A stretch of 19,829 nt of DNA from DASYAN01 sp036501345 (GCA_036501345.1 DASYAN010000448.1:1-19829); one strand, 5' to 3'; numbered from the stretch's first letter, positions 8,059 through 14,734 are shown. Numbers and translations are program-made. Notes: generated by a model from the letters alone, not told the origin.

Positions 8059-9189
8059 TTAGGATGCGGAACTGTCGATTTCTCCTTCAATCAACATGTC
8101 TTGGCCTATGAGCTGGCTGCGCATATTTCCCAAGTGGAGAGCAGCTTTCATCGACGCCAGCCCATGTCCTTGCATTGGCGAGGGAGCGTTGCTTCCGCCA
8201 ACAAGCTTGGGAGCAATAAAGGCTGCTACATGGTCGATCAAAGACTGGTCAAAGGCACTGCCTAGTAGATGGGCTCCCCCTTCTAATAGCACGTGCATGA
8301 TGCCTCGTTGCCCCAATGCATCTAAGGCAGAACCAAAATCAACATGCCCTTGGGTATCGAGGACAACTTGTATCACATCAATGCCACGTTCTTCCAGGGA
8401 GAGATATTGCTCACGATCATAATCCTCACCGATTATGACACAAGTTCTCGAAGTGTCATCGGGCTGGAGCAGTTTCAAATCATTGGGTAATAGTCCACGA
8501 GATGCCAGTATGATACGTAGGGGTCCCTGGCGAGGTAAACGCTGATAAGCCCTTTGTTCGGGGGTCAGTCTAACCGTTAACAGGGGATTATCTATGCGAG
8601 CAGTCCCAGAACCGATGAGAATGGCGTCAACCCTGTCGCGGAGATTGTGGACCCATACACGCGCATCTGGTCCACTAATCCAGTAAGCATCCCCGGCATG
8701 CGTTGCCAGTTTTCCATCTAGCGTCATGGCCCACTTTGCGGTGACGTAAGGACGCCTCTTGGTGACAAAAGTGGCAAAGGGACGGATGAGTTCCTGCGCT
8801 TCCTGAGCTTCGATTCCCGTGATCACCTCAATACCAGCTGTACGTAGTTGGTCAATGCCACGCCCAGAGACCAGTGGATTAGGATCGGATACTCCCATAA
8901 TTACGCGGCGAATGCCTGCATCGATAATAGCATCGGTACATGGTGGAGTATGAATGGTCACACAACATGGCTCAAGGGTCACATACAGATCTGCGCCATG
9001 TGCCGCAGATCCTGCCTCTCTTAATGCATGAATTTCAGCATGTGGTCCATAGGGCGGCGATGTTGCTCCCTGCCCTATAACCACCCCATCATGTATGACT
9101 ACGGCTCCAACGGGTGGCCGTGGGCTGGTGCGTCCCTCAACTCTATGCGCACACGCAATGGCCAATTGCATTGCTTCTGGATCATTCAT
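8059..9189 (-). CDS. ribD: Bifunctional riboflavin biosynthesis protein RibD (deaminase/reductase)
   Basis: The 376-residue protein has both RibD domains. Residues 1-145 are the diaminohydroxyphosphoribosylaminopyrimidine deaminase, with zinc ligands H50 (HAE, with E52 as proton shuttle), C75 (LEPC) and C84 (TPPC). Residues 150-376 are the 5-amino-6-(5-phosphoribosylamino)uracil reductase, opening with RPYVTAKWAMTLDGKLAT and including VDAILIGSGTARIDNPLLT and LLEGGAHLLGSAF. Together these perform steps two and three of riboflavin synthesis in the cytoplasm. The ATG at 9189 is preferred over a TTG at 9195 because AGGAAGG lies 9 nt upstream of it. The usual PC-x-H-x-GRTPPC loop reads PCCVTIHTPPC here, but the zinc ligands are kept. 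No other rib gene lies nearby. It begins 29 bp after a small membrane-protein gene and is probably co-transcribed with it. Confidence 0.95.
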   Translation of the reverse strand: MNDPEAMQLAIACAHRVEGRTSPRPPVGAVVIHDGVVIGQGATSPPYGPHAEIHALREAGSAAHGADLYVTLEPCCVTIHTPPCTDAIIDAGIRRVIMGVSDPNPLVSGRGIDQLRTAGIEVITGIEAQEAQELIRPFATFVTKRRPYVTAKWAMTLDGKLATHAGDAYWISGPDARVWVHNLRDRVDAILIGSGTARIDNPLLTVRLTPEQRAYQRLPRQGPLRIILASRGLLPNDLKLLQPDDTSRTCVIIGEDYDREQYLSLEERGIDVIQVVLDTQGHVDFGSALDALGQRGIMHVLLEGGAHLLGSAFDQSLIDHVAAFIAPKLVGGSNAPSPMQGHGLASMKAALHLGNMRSQLIGQDMLIEGEIDSSAS

Positions 9190-9218
9190 TATCAATAACC
9201 TTCCTGTGCAGCAGATAT

Positions 9219-9611
9219 TTATAGAAAGAGGTCTGGTGGTAACCCGGGTGGCACGTAATTTTGCACGTCAGGATCATCTATAGATGTCTTAATCTGAGGC
9301 TGTTGCTTGTTCTTAGGCACTGGTTGTTGCTGTTGTTTGCTTGCAAGTATCACTGTCTGCTGCTGTTTGCTTGCAGACTTCTGTGATCCCTGGTGTCCTA
9401 CCTCATAGCCTTGCGTTTGACGAGATCTTCGTGCGCTTTCCATTGCCAAGACACTTCTGGCAATAGGGAAGAAAAACAGGATTGCAGCTAATAAACCTAG
9501 AAAGAGCCATAGAATAGGTGACCGGAAAATGAATGCAATTACCAAAAAAACAAAACCTATGAAGACAGCACCTACTATGAGCGATAGCCACTCTTCGATT
9601 GTGTCTAGCAT
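9219..9611 (-). CDS. Small two-helix membrane protein with Gln-rich tail
   Basis: I do not recognise this 130-residue protein. Two hydrophobic helices (about 9-29 and 32-51) are followed by a basic stretch (ARRSRQ) and a low-complexity, Gln-rich hydrophilic tail. The tail holds a ten-residue repeat (SASKQQQTVI then LASKQQQQPV) and ends in PPGLPPDLFL. The basic stretch after the second helix suggests that both termini are cytoplasmic. The ribosome-binding site is strong: AAAAAGGAG nine nucleotides before the ATG. The stop lies about 29 bp upstream of the ribD start, so the two are likely one transcript. No functional link to riboflavin is evident. Confidence 0.75.
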   Translation of the reverse strand: MLDTIEEWLSLIVGAVFIGFVFLVIAFIFRSPILWLFLGLLAAILFFFPIARSVLAMESARRSRQTQGYEVGHQGSQKSASKQQQTVILASKQQQQPVPKNKQQPQIKTSIDDPDVQNYVPPGLPPDLFL

Positions 9612-9987
9612 ATGAAACGATCTCCTTTTTATTGTCGCTTATGGCTAGCCAACTCCGGTGTCAATACTACTATCTCCCCTTGCCAAATAATTCTACCATA
9701 TATAAGGCAAACCAGTATCAACGCTTCATTAGGAGGCTGCGTGAGTGGCAGTTGTACGTCAGCATCCTACAAGTAAGAAGATTTGGTAGTCTCGTATCTT
9801 TTTACCGTTTGCTTGCAGTTGTATTGAGAGAGGCCTTCAGATTCGATTGTATTGGAAGGTATTTTCCACCTCTTTCAACTCTCGTGGCAACTGAAGGCCT
9901 GCTATTAGATTACAAGCTCAAGTCCTCCCTATCCTCTGGTATTCAAGTCCCGACACGAGGTATGGCTAGTCTCTTTGCAACAATCTG
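9612..9987. other. Intergenic stretch with one inverted repeat
   Basis: The 154-codon plus-strand frame that spans this stretch has no ribosome-binding site, no domain pattern, and overlaps both flanking minus-strand genes, so I do not call it. AGGCCTTCAG (9831-9840) and CTGAAGGCCT (9891-9900) form a perfect 10-bp inverted repeat separated by 50 nt. It could be the end of the minus-strand transcript from 10242 or a structural element. There is no T run beside it. Confidence 0.45.
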
Positions 9988-10242
9988 TCAAAACGCTATA
10001 ATGCTAAAAAAGAGTTTAATCATAAGTAAAACAAAAAAGAGGAATACAGCGATAAAACAATAATCCAGATGAGAATACAACCATGCTGGAATGCTCTGAG
10101 AGAAGGTAGAAGGCTCAGATACTTCCTGTGAAGATGACTGTTCTTGTGTCTGCAGTTGAGCAGAAGGTGTAGATTGAGGTGATATCGCTAGATAGGGATT
10201 GTTAGGATTATAGAGATAGGGATCATACGGACTATTTTTCAT
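9988..10242 (-). CDS. Small C-tail-anchored membrane protein with a Pro/Tyr/Gln/Ser-rich N-terminus
   Basis: I do not recognise this 84-residue protein. The N-terminal half is polar and low-complexity (MKNSPYDPYLYNPNNPYLAI, then a Gln/Ser-rich run). A single C-terminal hydrophobic helix follows (FIAVFLFFVLLMIKLFFSII), leaving almost no residues after the membrane. The ATG at 10242 is chosen because CGGAG lies about 10 nt upstream. An in-frame start at 10314 would add 24 residues without a ribosome-binding site. Its general plan, a low-complexity soluble part plus a membrane anchor, resembles that of the 130-residue protein next door, but I see no sequence similarity. A weak promoter-like pair lies upstream (10288-10316). 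Confidence 0.6.
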   Translation of the reverse strand: MKNSPYDPYLYNPNNPYLAISPQSTPSAQLQTQEQSSSQEVSEPSTFSQSIPAWLYSHLDYCFIAVFLFFVLLMIKLFFSIIAF

Positions 10243-10287
10243 ATATTTTTTCTCCGATTTAATTTCATTGTAGTATTTTCTGTCTAT

Positions 10288-10316
10288 AGTATGTCTGATA
10301 AGTGCTGACAGCACAA
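10288..10316 (-). promoter_or_regulatory. Weak candidate promoter for the tail-anchored protein
   Basis: On the minus strand TTGTGC and CATACT are separated by 17 bp, about 45 bp before the ATG at 10242. The -10 box is one base from TATACT, but the -35 box is poor. Confidence 0.3.
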
Positions 10317-10486
10317 CGACAACCTCAAGACGAGCTTGAGACAGCTGTAAGACAACTACAGTTCGCCAATCTGTAGAGAAACCTCATTGCCGTTGTGTTC
10401 TCACAACAGAAGAAAAGTTTGGCAGGGATACTGAACAGTTAACAAGTTTGACACTAGTCCATAGAACTGCATCGGTGACTGAACAC

Positions 10487-10526
10487 AAAAAAGACCAAGC
10501 TCGTGGTTGGGATGGCGAACTTGGTC
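10487..10526 (-). terminator. Intrinsic terminator, minus strand
   Basis: Read on the minus strand, GACCAAGTTCG pairs with CGAGCTTGGTC (11 pairs including one G-U) around a 12-nt loop, followed directly by six T residues. The nearest upstream minus-strand genes are selC, 490 bp away, and the HAD gene before it. Confidence 0.8.
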
Positions 10527-10656
10527 AAGTGCTTCTCTTTAGGATGCAAACTCGAGATAATAAAGGTAAACAGCACTTGTCTAGAGTATGACTTATGGAG
10601 GCTTTCAGGGCAATGACAAACAGGCGTAATCTAACAGACAAGTAAGCCCTATACGA

Positions 10657-10676
10657 ATGTGTTGATATCAACACAT
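10657..10676. promoter_or_regulatory. 20-bp perfect palindrome, possible operator
   Basis: ATGTGTTGAT followed at once by ATCAACACAT is a perfect 20-bp palindrome with no spacer, the form typical of a site for a dimeric repressor. There is no T run and no loop, so it is not a terminator. No gene starts nearby, so its target is unclear. Confidence 0.5.
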
Positions 10677-10725
10677 GTCCATGGTGACGAGACTACTATT
10701 CTACAAAGAAGACTAGGGCCGCACG

Positions 10726-10752
10726 ATTATCCTATAGCCATTAGCTACAAAA
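10726..10752. repeat. Repeat copy A
   Basis: This 27-bp sequence (ATTATCCTATAGCCATTAGC then TACAAAA) matches the copy at 11180-11206 with two mismatches, in the same orientation. It shares a 16-bp core with the copy at 10811-10826. Confidence 0.85.
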
Positions 10753-10810
10753 CGTCAGAGTTTTGAATAACATGGTGAGCTTGGGCTCAAAGCTTTGGTG
10801 TCCCAAACGG

Positions 10811-10826
10811 ATTATCCTATAGCCAT
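10811..10826. repeat. Repeat copy B (core only)
   Basis: The 16-bp core ATTATCCTATAGCCAT is identical to the first 16 bp of copy A, 85 bp away. After the core the copies diverge. Confidence 0.8.
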
Positions 10827-11015
10827 AGACCCTATAAGTGAATACAGAGGATTTGGTGATATGGGAGATTATGAGAAATTCTGTTGCTGGAGTGGCTAGG
10901 CAATGCCGAGCCCCGATAGCGTCTTTTATGAGCAGCCAAATAGTGTACGAGTGGTACGCAATTTGAGTACCGTCGAAGAATTGGAACAATTATCGGTTTT
11001 GTGCTTGGGTCTAAG

Positions 11016-11111
11016 CAGAGGCGTATGGGAGTCGAACCCACCAGGGGCCGCGCTGAGCGACCCCTCAGCCGTTTTGAAGACGGTGAGGCCCACCGGGACC
11101 TCTACACCTCC
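11016..11111 (-). tRNA. selC: Selenocysteine tRNA, anticodon UCA
   Basis: The minus strand folds as a bacterial tRNA-Sec of 96 nt. The acceptor stem has 8 bp (GGAGGTGT with ACGCCTCT, including G-U pairs) and is followed by discriminator G at 11016. The D arm has 6 bp (AGGTCC/GGGCCT) with the 4-nt loop CGGT. The anticodon loop CTTCAAA carries UCA on a CCGT/ACGG stem. The variable arm is 26 nt and forms a strong stem (GGGG...CCCC). The T arm has 5 bp (GTGGG/CCCAT) with loop TTCGACT, identical to the E. coli T loop as I recall it. The 8+5 acceptor/T architecture, short D loop and long variable arm are specific to tRNA-Sec and exclude an ordinary Ser or suppressor tRNA. CCA is not encoded. It is charged with Ser and converted to Sec by SelA with SelD, then delivered by SelB to UGA codons. 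None of those genes lies in this window. Confidence 0.94.
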
Positions 11112-11124
11112 ATAGTACCGTTGC

Positions 11125-11153
11125 ATTGTCCCATGGGTTGATAGGCTTGTCAA
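11125..11153 (-). promoter_or_regulatory. selC promoter
   Basis: On the minus strand a perfect TTGACA (11153-11148) and GACAAT (11130-11125) are separated by 17 bp. The -10 box ends 13 nt before the first base of the tRNA, as expected for a short 5' leader. Confidence 0.8.
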
Positions 11154-11157
11154 GCCT
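11143..11157. promoter_or_regulatory. Dyad overlapping the selC -35 box
   Basis: AGGCTTG, one base, CAAGCCT is a perfect 7+1+7 inverted repeat that contains the TTGACA box. It could be an operator for selC or a hairpin at the end of the HAD transcript. There is no T run after it. Confidence 0.45.
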
Positions 11158-11179
11158 GCTTCACCACCTTTCATTTCCT

Positions 11180-11206
11180 ATTTTCCTATAGCCATTAACT
11201 ACAAAA
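11180..11206. repeat. Repeat copy C, overlapping the HAD gene end
   Basis: This 27-bp sequence differs from copy A (10726-10752) at two positions. On the minus strand it begins within the last codons of the HAD gene and includes its stop, then runs into the selC leader region. Confidence 0.85.
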
Positions 11207-11852
11207 GAAATCGAATACGACTCCCTGTAACCTCCCTGAGATCCTTGACCATCAAATCTGCTTTGCGTAGTTCTGGCAAATCGCGTTCCCCTGCAACCGC
11301 GATACAAAGCATTCCGCCAGCATGTGCTGCCTGAACCCCTACCACTGCATCCTCGATTACCAGACATCTCGCTGGTTCTATCTCAAGTTCTGCAGCGGCC
11401 TTTAGGAAGACATCGGGAGCTGGTTTCCCATGCGCAACACTTTCTCCTGAGACAAGGGCTGATAGGTAACGATCCAAGCTTAGTATCTCATTGACCAGTT
11501 CGATATTCTTGATAGGCGTTGACGATGCCAGAGCTTGACGGTAGCCAGCATCTCGTAATGCACTAAGCAGTTCAATCGCACCCGGTAATGGCGTGGCAGC
11601 ATTACGCATAAACTCGCGGTAATATTCTTCCTTGCGGTCAGCCATCGCTTCTATACGCTCCGGCGGCATGGGACCCCACAGTTTGGGGATAATAACATCG
11701 TTTCGCATACCAAAGGTTGCATAAAATTGCTCATCGGTCAAGGATAGGCCTTCTGCTTGGGCTAAGCGATGCCATGACTTGCGATGTTCCTCTGCGCTGT
11801 CAATAATGACCCCATCCAGGTCCCAGATCACAGCCTGTAGTTGATTCACCAT
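11199..11852 (-). CDS. HAD-superfamily phosphatase, beta-phosphoglucomutase-like (subfamily IA)
   Basis: This 217-residue protein carries all four HAD motifs. They are WDLDGVIIDS near residue 10 (nucleophile D11, acid/base D13), SSTP (motif II), GKPAPDVF (motif III Lys) and VIEDAVVGVQAA (motif IV acidic pair). An alpha-helical cap lies between motifs I and II. The layout is that of the beta-phosphoglucomutase/GPH-type phosphatases (COG0637), cytoplasmic and Mg-dependent, with small phosphosugars as usual substrates. The actual substrate is unknown. The ATG at 11852 places motif I at the usual distance from the N-terminus. AGGAG lies 11 nt upstream, slightly far. A GTG at 11897 would add 15 residues without support. 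The gene ends 88 bp before selC with no terminator between, so read-through into selC is possible. Confidence 0.9.
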   Translation of the reverse strand: MVNQLQAVIWDLDGVIIDSAEEHRKSWHRLAQAEGLSLTDEQFYATFGMRNDVIIPKLWGPMPPERIEAMADRKEEYYREFMRNAATPLPGAIELLSALRDAGYRQALASSTPIKNIELVNEILSLDRYLSALVSGESVAHGKPAPDVFLKAAAELEIEPARCLVIEDAVVGVQAAHAGGMLCIAVAGERDLPELRKADLMVKDLREVTGSRIRFLL

Positions 11853-12155
11853 AGATACAGATACTCCTAATATTTTCCTATCGATTCGGGTAGCCACTTC
11901 CGATATCTTTCATAGACGAGATTAATCGACCGTGATAGAATGGCTGCCAAGCACATGCTATTCTGCTCCTGGCAACCAACCGTCCACATCAGACGCTCTA
12001 AACAGTGGCTTAATGTACTGGTGCTATTATATCCCGCACACAGTAAAGAGTTACCATTGCATTCTAGCAGGACCTTTCAAAAGTCATTCGAAGCAGAACT
12101 GTTAAGGATAAGTACTCCTTAGCATATGATAGATCTAGACTCGGAGGATATCTAC
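11853..12155. other. Divergent intergenic region between HAD and ligase genes
   Basis: The two genes diverge from this 303-bp stretch, so it should hold promoters for both. On the plus strand TGCTATTAT at 12022-12030 resembles an extended -10 element, without a good -35 box. A 60-codon plus-strand frame here looks accidental. I see no convincing minus-strand promoter. Confidence 0.4.
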
Positions 12156-13505
12156 GTGAGCAGCCATTATACATTCTTCAACCAGGAGATGGAGACGCTA
12201 CCCAAACACAAATTACAAGCATTGCAACTGCGGCGTCTGCAGACAATTGTTGAACGAGCATATACTCACAATCAATTTTACCGTCAGCTCTATAATGAGG
12301 CAGATATCAAGCCATCAGATATCAAATCACTAGAGGACATTCACAAACTACCCTTCCTTGAGAAAAAAACAATCCGGACTGCTTATCCCTATGGCACAGC
12401 ACTGGTACCTCCCGGGACCCCAGGGGGTATTCTCGAAGTGCATGCAACAAGTGGCACGACTGGCAAAAGCGTTCCAGTTTTTGCCACCAAGAAAGATATT
12501 GAGCAATGGGCAGATCTCAATGCACGCGAGCTCTGGATGGTTGGTGTACGTCCCGGCGATATTTTAATGAACTGTTATGGCTATGGCCTGCCAACGGGCG
12601 GTTTTGGCTTCCACTATGGTGCGTTAGCCATGGATGCTATGGTCATCCCCATGGGCTCAGACGCCCGCCAATACGAACGCATATTCGCTTTCATTGCCGA
12701 TTTTGGTGTAACTGCGGTCTGTATGACGCCTTCAGTTGGTCTCTACATCGGCAATAAAGCGGCAGAGCATGGGTTAGACTTCAGCAAGACAGAGCTCAGA
12801 ATTGGTCTCTTTGGTGCTGAGCCATGGCCGTGGGAAACAAGAATGAAACTGGAGGAACTGCTTGGTCTTACAGCTTATGATGAATTTGGCATGACAGAGT
12901 TCCTGGGACCTGGCATGACTTGTGAATGTGAAGTCCGTGATGGCATGCATGCCTGGGCAGACGCCTTCCTAGTTGAATGTGTTGACCCCGAGACTGGCAA
13001 GCCCGTTGAAGAGGGTAAAGATGGCGAACTGGTCTGGACCTGGCTCAATGCCGATGGAACTGCTGTGATCCGCTACCGCAGTCGTGACCTTTCTCGCATG
13101 TGGTGGGAAGAGCGCTGTACCTGTGGACGCACTCACCCGAAGATTGGGGCGATTAAAGGACGTAGCGATGATGCTGTCTCAATCCGAGGTCTAATCGTCT
13201 TTCCTAGCCAGATAGAGGCCGCTCTGGTCAAGTTCTCTGAAACTGGTGCTAACTTTCGTATCATCGTCGATAGAAGGAATGAATTAGACACCTTTGATTT
13301 GAAGGTCGAGGTAAAAGATGGCGCCCTCCTAGCTCATGAGGAGTATGTAAAGAAGCTACAAAGGCAGATGGCCGAAGCTGTGAAGTCCATTACTGGCAAT
13401 ACCCCTCATGTCGAGCTTGTACCAGCCGACAGCTTACCCCGCGCTAGCGGTGGCGAATCAAAGACTGCCAGTGCTCGCGTCGAAGATCGGCGCAAGAAAG
13501 TCTGA
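12156..13505 (+). CDS. Phenylacetate-CoA ligase family (PaaK-like aryl-CoA ligase)
   Basis: With a GTG start at 12156 the product is 449 residues, typical for the PaaK family. GGAGG lies 8 nt before this GTG, whereas an in-frame ATG at 12126 lacks a ribosome-binding site. The N-terminus (YTFFNQEMETLPKHKLQALQ, then LQTIVERAYTHNQFYRQLYN) is the usual PaaK opening. The ATP-binding P-loop TSGTTGK lies near residue 100, YDEFGMTE is the A5-like motif, and ERCTCGRTHPKIG plus GRSDD and VFPSQIEAAL form the hinge and C-terminal domain. These enzymes form aryl-acetyl-CoA from aryl-acetate, ATP and CoA. The C-terminal catalytic Lys region reads GESKTASARVEDRR instead of the common GKAKRV, so substrate and activity are uncertain. 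IorAB lies 1.4 kb downstream on the same strand and yields the same kind of thioester, which suggests aromatic amino acid breakdown. Confidence 0.88.
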   Translation: MSSHYTFFNQEMETLPKHKLQALQLRRLQTIVERAYTHNQFYRQLYNEADIKPSDIKSLEDIHKLPFLEKKTIRTAYPYGTALVPPGTPGGILEVHATSGTTGKSVPVFATKKDIEQWADLNARELWMVGVRPGDILMNCYGYGLPTGGFGFHYGALAMDAMVIPMGSDARQYERIFAFIADFGVTAVCMTPSVGLYIGNKAAEHGLDFSKTELRIGLFGAEPWPWETRMKLEELLGLTAYDEFGMTEFLGPGMTCECEVRDGMHAWADAFLVECVDPETGKPVEEGKDGELVWTWLNADGTAVIRYRSRDLSRMWWEERCTCGRTHPKIGAIKGRSDDAVSIRGLIVFPSQIEAALVKFSETGANFRIIVDRRNELDTFDLKVEVKDGALLAHEEYVKKLQRQMAEAVKSITGNTPHVELVPADSLPRASGGESKTASARVEDRRKKV

Positions 13506-13518
13506 CAGCTTTAAAAAT

Positions 13519-13557
13519 AAAAAAAGGGAACTAGAGGTTCAGTACCTCTAGTTTCCC
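13519..13557 (-). terminator. Intrinsic terminator of the GlsB-like gene
   Basis: GGGAACTAGAGGT (13526-13538) pairs with ACCTCTAGTTTCCC (13544-13557) around a 5-nt loop, with one bulged base. On the minus strand it is followed by seven T residues (13525-13519), so it ends leftward transcripts. It may also protect the 3' end of the ligase mRNA that arrives from the left. Confidence 0.85.
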
Positions 13558-13603
13558 TGGGCCACTATGAGAAGATTTAGTGCTTACTCTTTCTATATCC
13601 TCC

Positions 13604-13625
13604 TAATGCTTTTATAGAAGCATTA
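13604..13625. repeat. Hairpin over the stop codon of the GlsB-like gene
   Basis: TAATGCTT and AAGCATTA form a perfect 8-bp stem with a 6-nt loop. The right arm contains the stop codon of the minus-strand gene. It may stabilise the mRNA end ahead of the terminator. Confidence 0.5.
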
Positions 13626-13910
13626 TACTCTACCAAAACCGCGCCGAGAGACGGCACGTAAGACAGCGATTAGGATACAGGCACCAATTAAGGCGACGAG
13701 AACAGTCCCCCAGAATCCAAAGGAGTCGCCAGGAGCCAGCACATCCACTAGAAGTCCACCAATAAATGCACCCACAATACCAATTACAATGTCACCAATG
13801 AGCCCATATCCACCACTTCGCATTAGCGCACTAGCAAGTAAACCAGCAATTAATCCAACAATAAGCCAAGCAAGTAAACCGCCGGGATCAAGCACTGAAG
13901 CAAAAACCAT
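13623..13910 (-). CDS. GlsB/YeaQ/YmgE family small membrane protein
   Basis: This 95-residue protein has three hydrophobic segments (about 10-30, 35-58, 65-88) and the Gly-rich signature of the family, GLLASALMRSGGYGLIGDIV followed by IGIVGAFIGGLL. The family (PF04226, once called transglycosylase-associated) is found in many bacteria and often linked to stress. Its biochemical role is not settled. The C-terminus is basic (SRRGFGRV), pointing to a cytoplasmic end. GAGAGGAG lies about 7 nt before the ATG. It is monocistronic: a hairpin over the stop and a T-tract terminator follow. Confidence 0.9.
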   Translation of the reverse strand: MVFASVLDPGGLLAWLIVGLIAGLLASALMRSGGYGLIGDIVIGIVGAFIGGLLVDVLAPGDSFGFWGTVLVALIGACILIAVLRAVSRRGFGRV

Positions 13911-14221
13911 TGCAATTCTCCTCTCGAATCAATAAAGACTAGACAAATGTACTTTTCCTATCACAGTGGCTGGTGCAACAAAAAAAGGTGTTCTTTCTAT
14001 GTGCCCGTTTATAACACGGTTGAGATCGTAAAACGGATGCAGCATTATGGCCTCTCGCACTATTCTGAAAAGCCATTCCTCCACCTTAGGAATAGCCTCT
14101 AAAAACAGTGTGTTTCTACATATGGGGATAGAATAATTAATACCTGTTACCTGTTCTATATCTGTCACAGAAGCAGGTATCACATCCCTATTGATTGACT
14201 AAATTTTGAGAGGAGATTTTT
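13911..14221. other. Divergent region between GlsB-like and peroxiredoxin genes
   Basis: Both neighbours start outward from this 311-bp stretch. An 84-codon minus-strand frame with a GTG start (14183-13929) has only a weak AGGG upstream and no recognisable domain, so I do not call it a gene. ACCTGTT occurs twice in direct tandem (14142-14155), which could be a small regulatory site. I found no clear promoter. Confidence 0.4.
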
Positions 14222-14719
14222 ATGAGCGATACAGAGATCAAGGAGCAGCAACCTGCTCCCGATTTTACTCTACCAGCAGTAGGAAGCGATGACATTGTGA
14301 AGGAGGGCCAGGTACATTTGCAGGATCTGAAGGGGCGAGCAGTAGTCTTATATTTCTACCCGAAGGATGACACATCCGGCTGTACAAAAGAGGCTTGCAG
14401 CTTCCGTGACGCTAATCACGAAATACAGAAACGAGGTGTTGTTGTGCTCGGAGTAAGTCCAGATAATGTGGACTCTCACAAGAAATTCGCGGAAAAATAC
14501 GGTTTGCCTTTTCCTTTGCTCGCCGATACTGATACAAGCGTTTCAAAACTCTACGGTGTTTATGGTGAAAAGAGCATGTACGGTAAAAAATACTTGGGTG
14601 TTTTCCGCTCTACCTTCTTAATTGACAAGAGTGGCACCATACGCAAGGTTTGGCCTACAGTCAAGCCAGATGACCACGCGAGTGAAGTCCTAGCGGCTAT
14701 AGAAGCTTTGCAACTTTAA
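14222..14719 (+). CDS. bcp: Thiol peroxidase, Bcp/PrxQ-type peroxiredoxin
   Basis: The 165-residue cytoplasmic protein shows the thioredoxin-fold AhpC/TSA signature FYPKDDTSGCTKEACSFRD. C54 is the peroxidatic Cys and C59, five residues on, is the resolving Cys, which is the hallmark of the atypical 2-Cys Bcp/PrxQ group. The Thr of the catalytic triad is at 51 and the Arg comes from the later KKYLGVFRSTFLID segment. These enzymes reduce hydrogen and organic peroxides using thioredoxin. Length is normal. AGGAG lies 8 nt before the ATG. Although the cell appears to encode Sec, both active positions here are TGT/TGC codons and not TGA. Confidence 0.95.
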   Translation: MSDTEIKEQQPAPDFTLPAVGSDDIVKEGQVHLQDLKGRAVVLYFYPKDDTSGCTKEACSFRDANHEIQKRGVVVLGVSPDNVDSHKKFAEKYGLPFPLLADTDTSVSKLYGVYGEKSMYGKKYLGVFRSTFLIDKSGTIRKVWPTVKPDDHASEVLAAIEALQL

Positions 14720-14734
14720 TAAGATGAGCCAAGA

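Larger units (their letters stand above)
10317..11015. other. Structured, gene-poor interval downstream of selC
   Basis: About 700 bp without a gene I trust. It contains three small hairpins: CTCAAG/CTTGAG at 10324-10340, CTGTA/TACAG at 10345-10361 and GTTGTG/CACAAC at 10392-10407. It also holds a minus-strand terminator (10487-10526), a 20-bp palindrome (10657-10676) and two copies of a repeat (10726-10752, 10811-10826). An 82-codon minus-strand frame (10741-10989) has no ribosome-binding site or domain. The terminator implies that some leftward transcript, perhaps the selC read-through, ends here. Confidence 0.5.

Noticed and set aside
9612..9720. FMN riboswitch upstream of the ribD transcript
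   Set aside because: The conserved AGGGCAGGG-type and closing elements of the FMN element are absent on the minus strand.
9599..10063. 154-codon plus-strand reading frame
   Set aside because: It has no ribosome-binding site, no domain pattern or hydrophobic layout, and overlaps two better-supported minus-strand genes.
10741..10989. 82-codon minus-strand frame downstream of selC
   Set aside because: TTG start without a ribosome-binding site, no recognisable motif, and its end consists of the dispersed repeat.
11016..11206. Site-specific integration at selC (att duplication)
   Set aside because: Integration into a tRNA gene should duplicate the tRNA 3' end. The repeats flanking selC contain no tRNA sequence and no integrase is present.
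13929..14183. 84-codon minus-strand frame, in frame across a TGA with the GlsB-like gene, considered as a selenoprotein extension
   Set aside because: Only weak AGGG upstream of a GTG. The GlsB-like gene has its own strong ribosome-binding site and ATG, and the family has no Sec. The shared frame is expected by chance in one of three cases.
14346..14410. Bcp peroxiredoxin as a selenoprotein, given the selC gene
   Set aside because: Both active-site positions are ordinary Cys codons and the frame contains no internal TGA.
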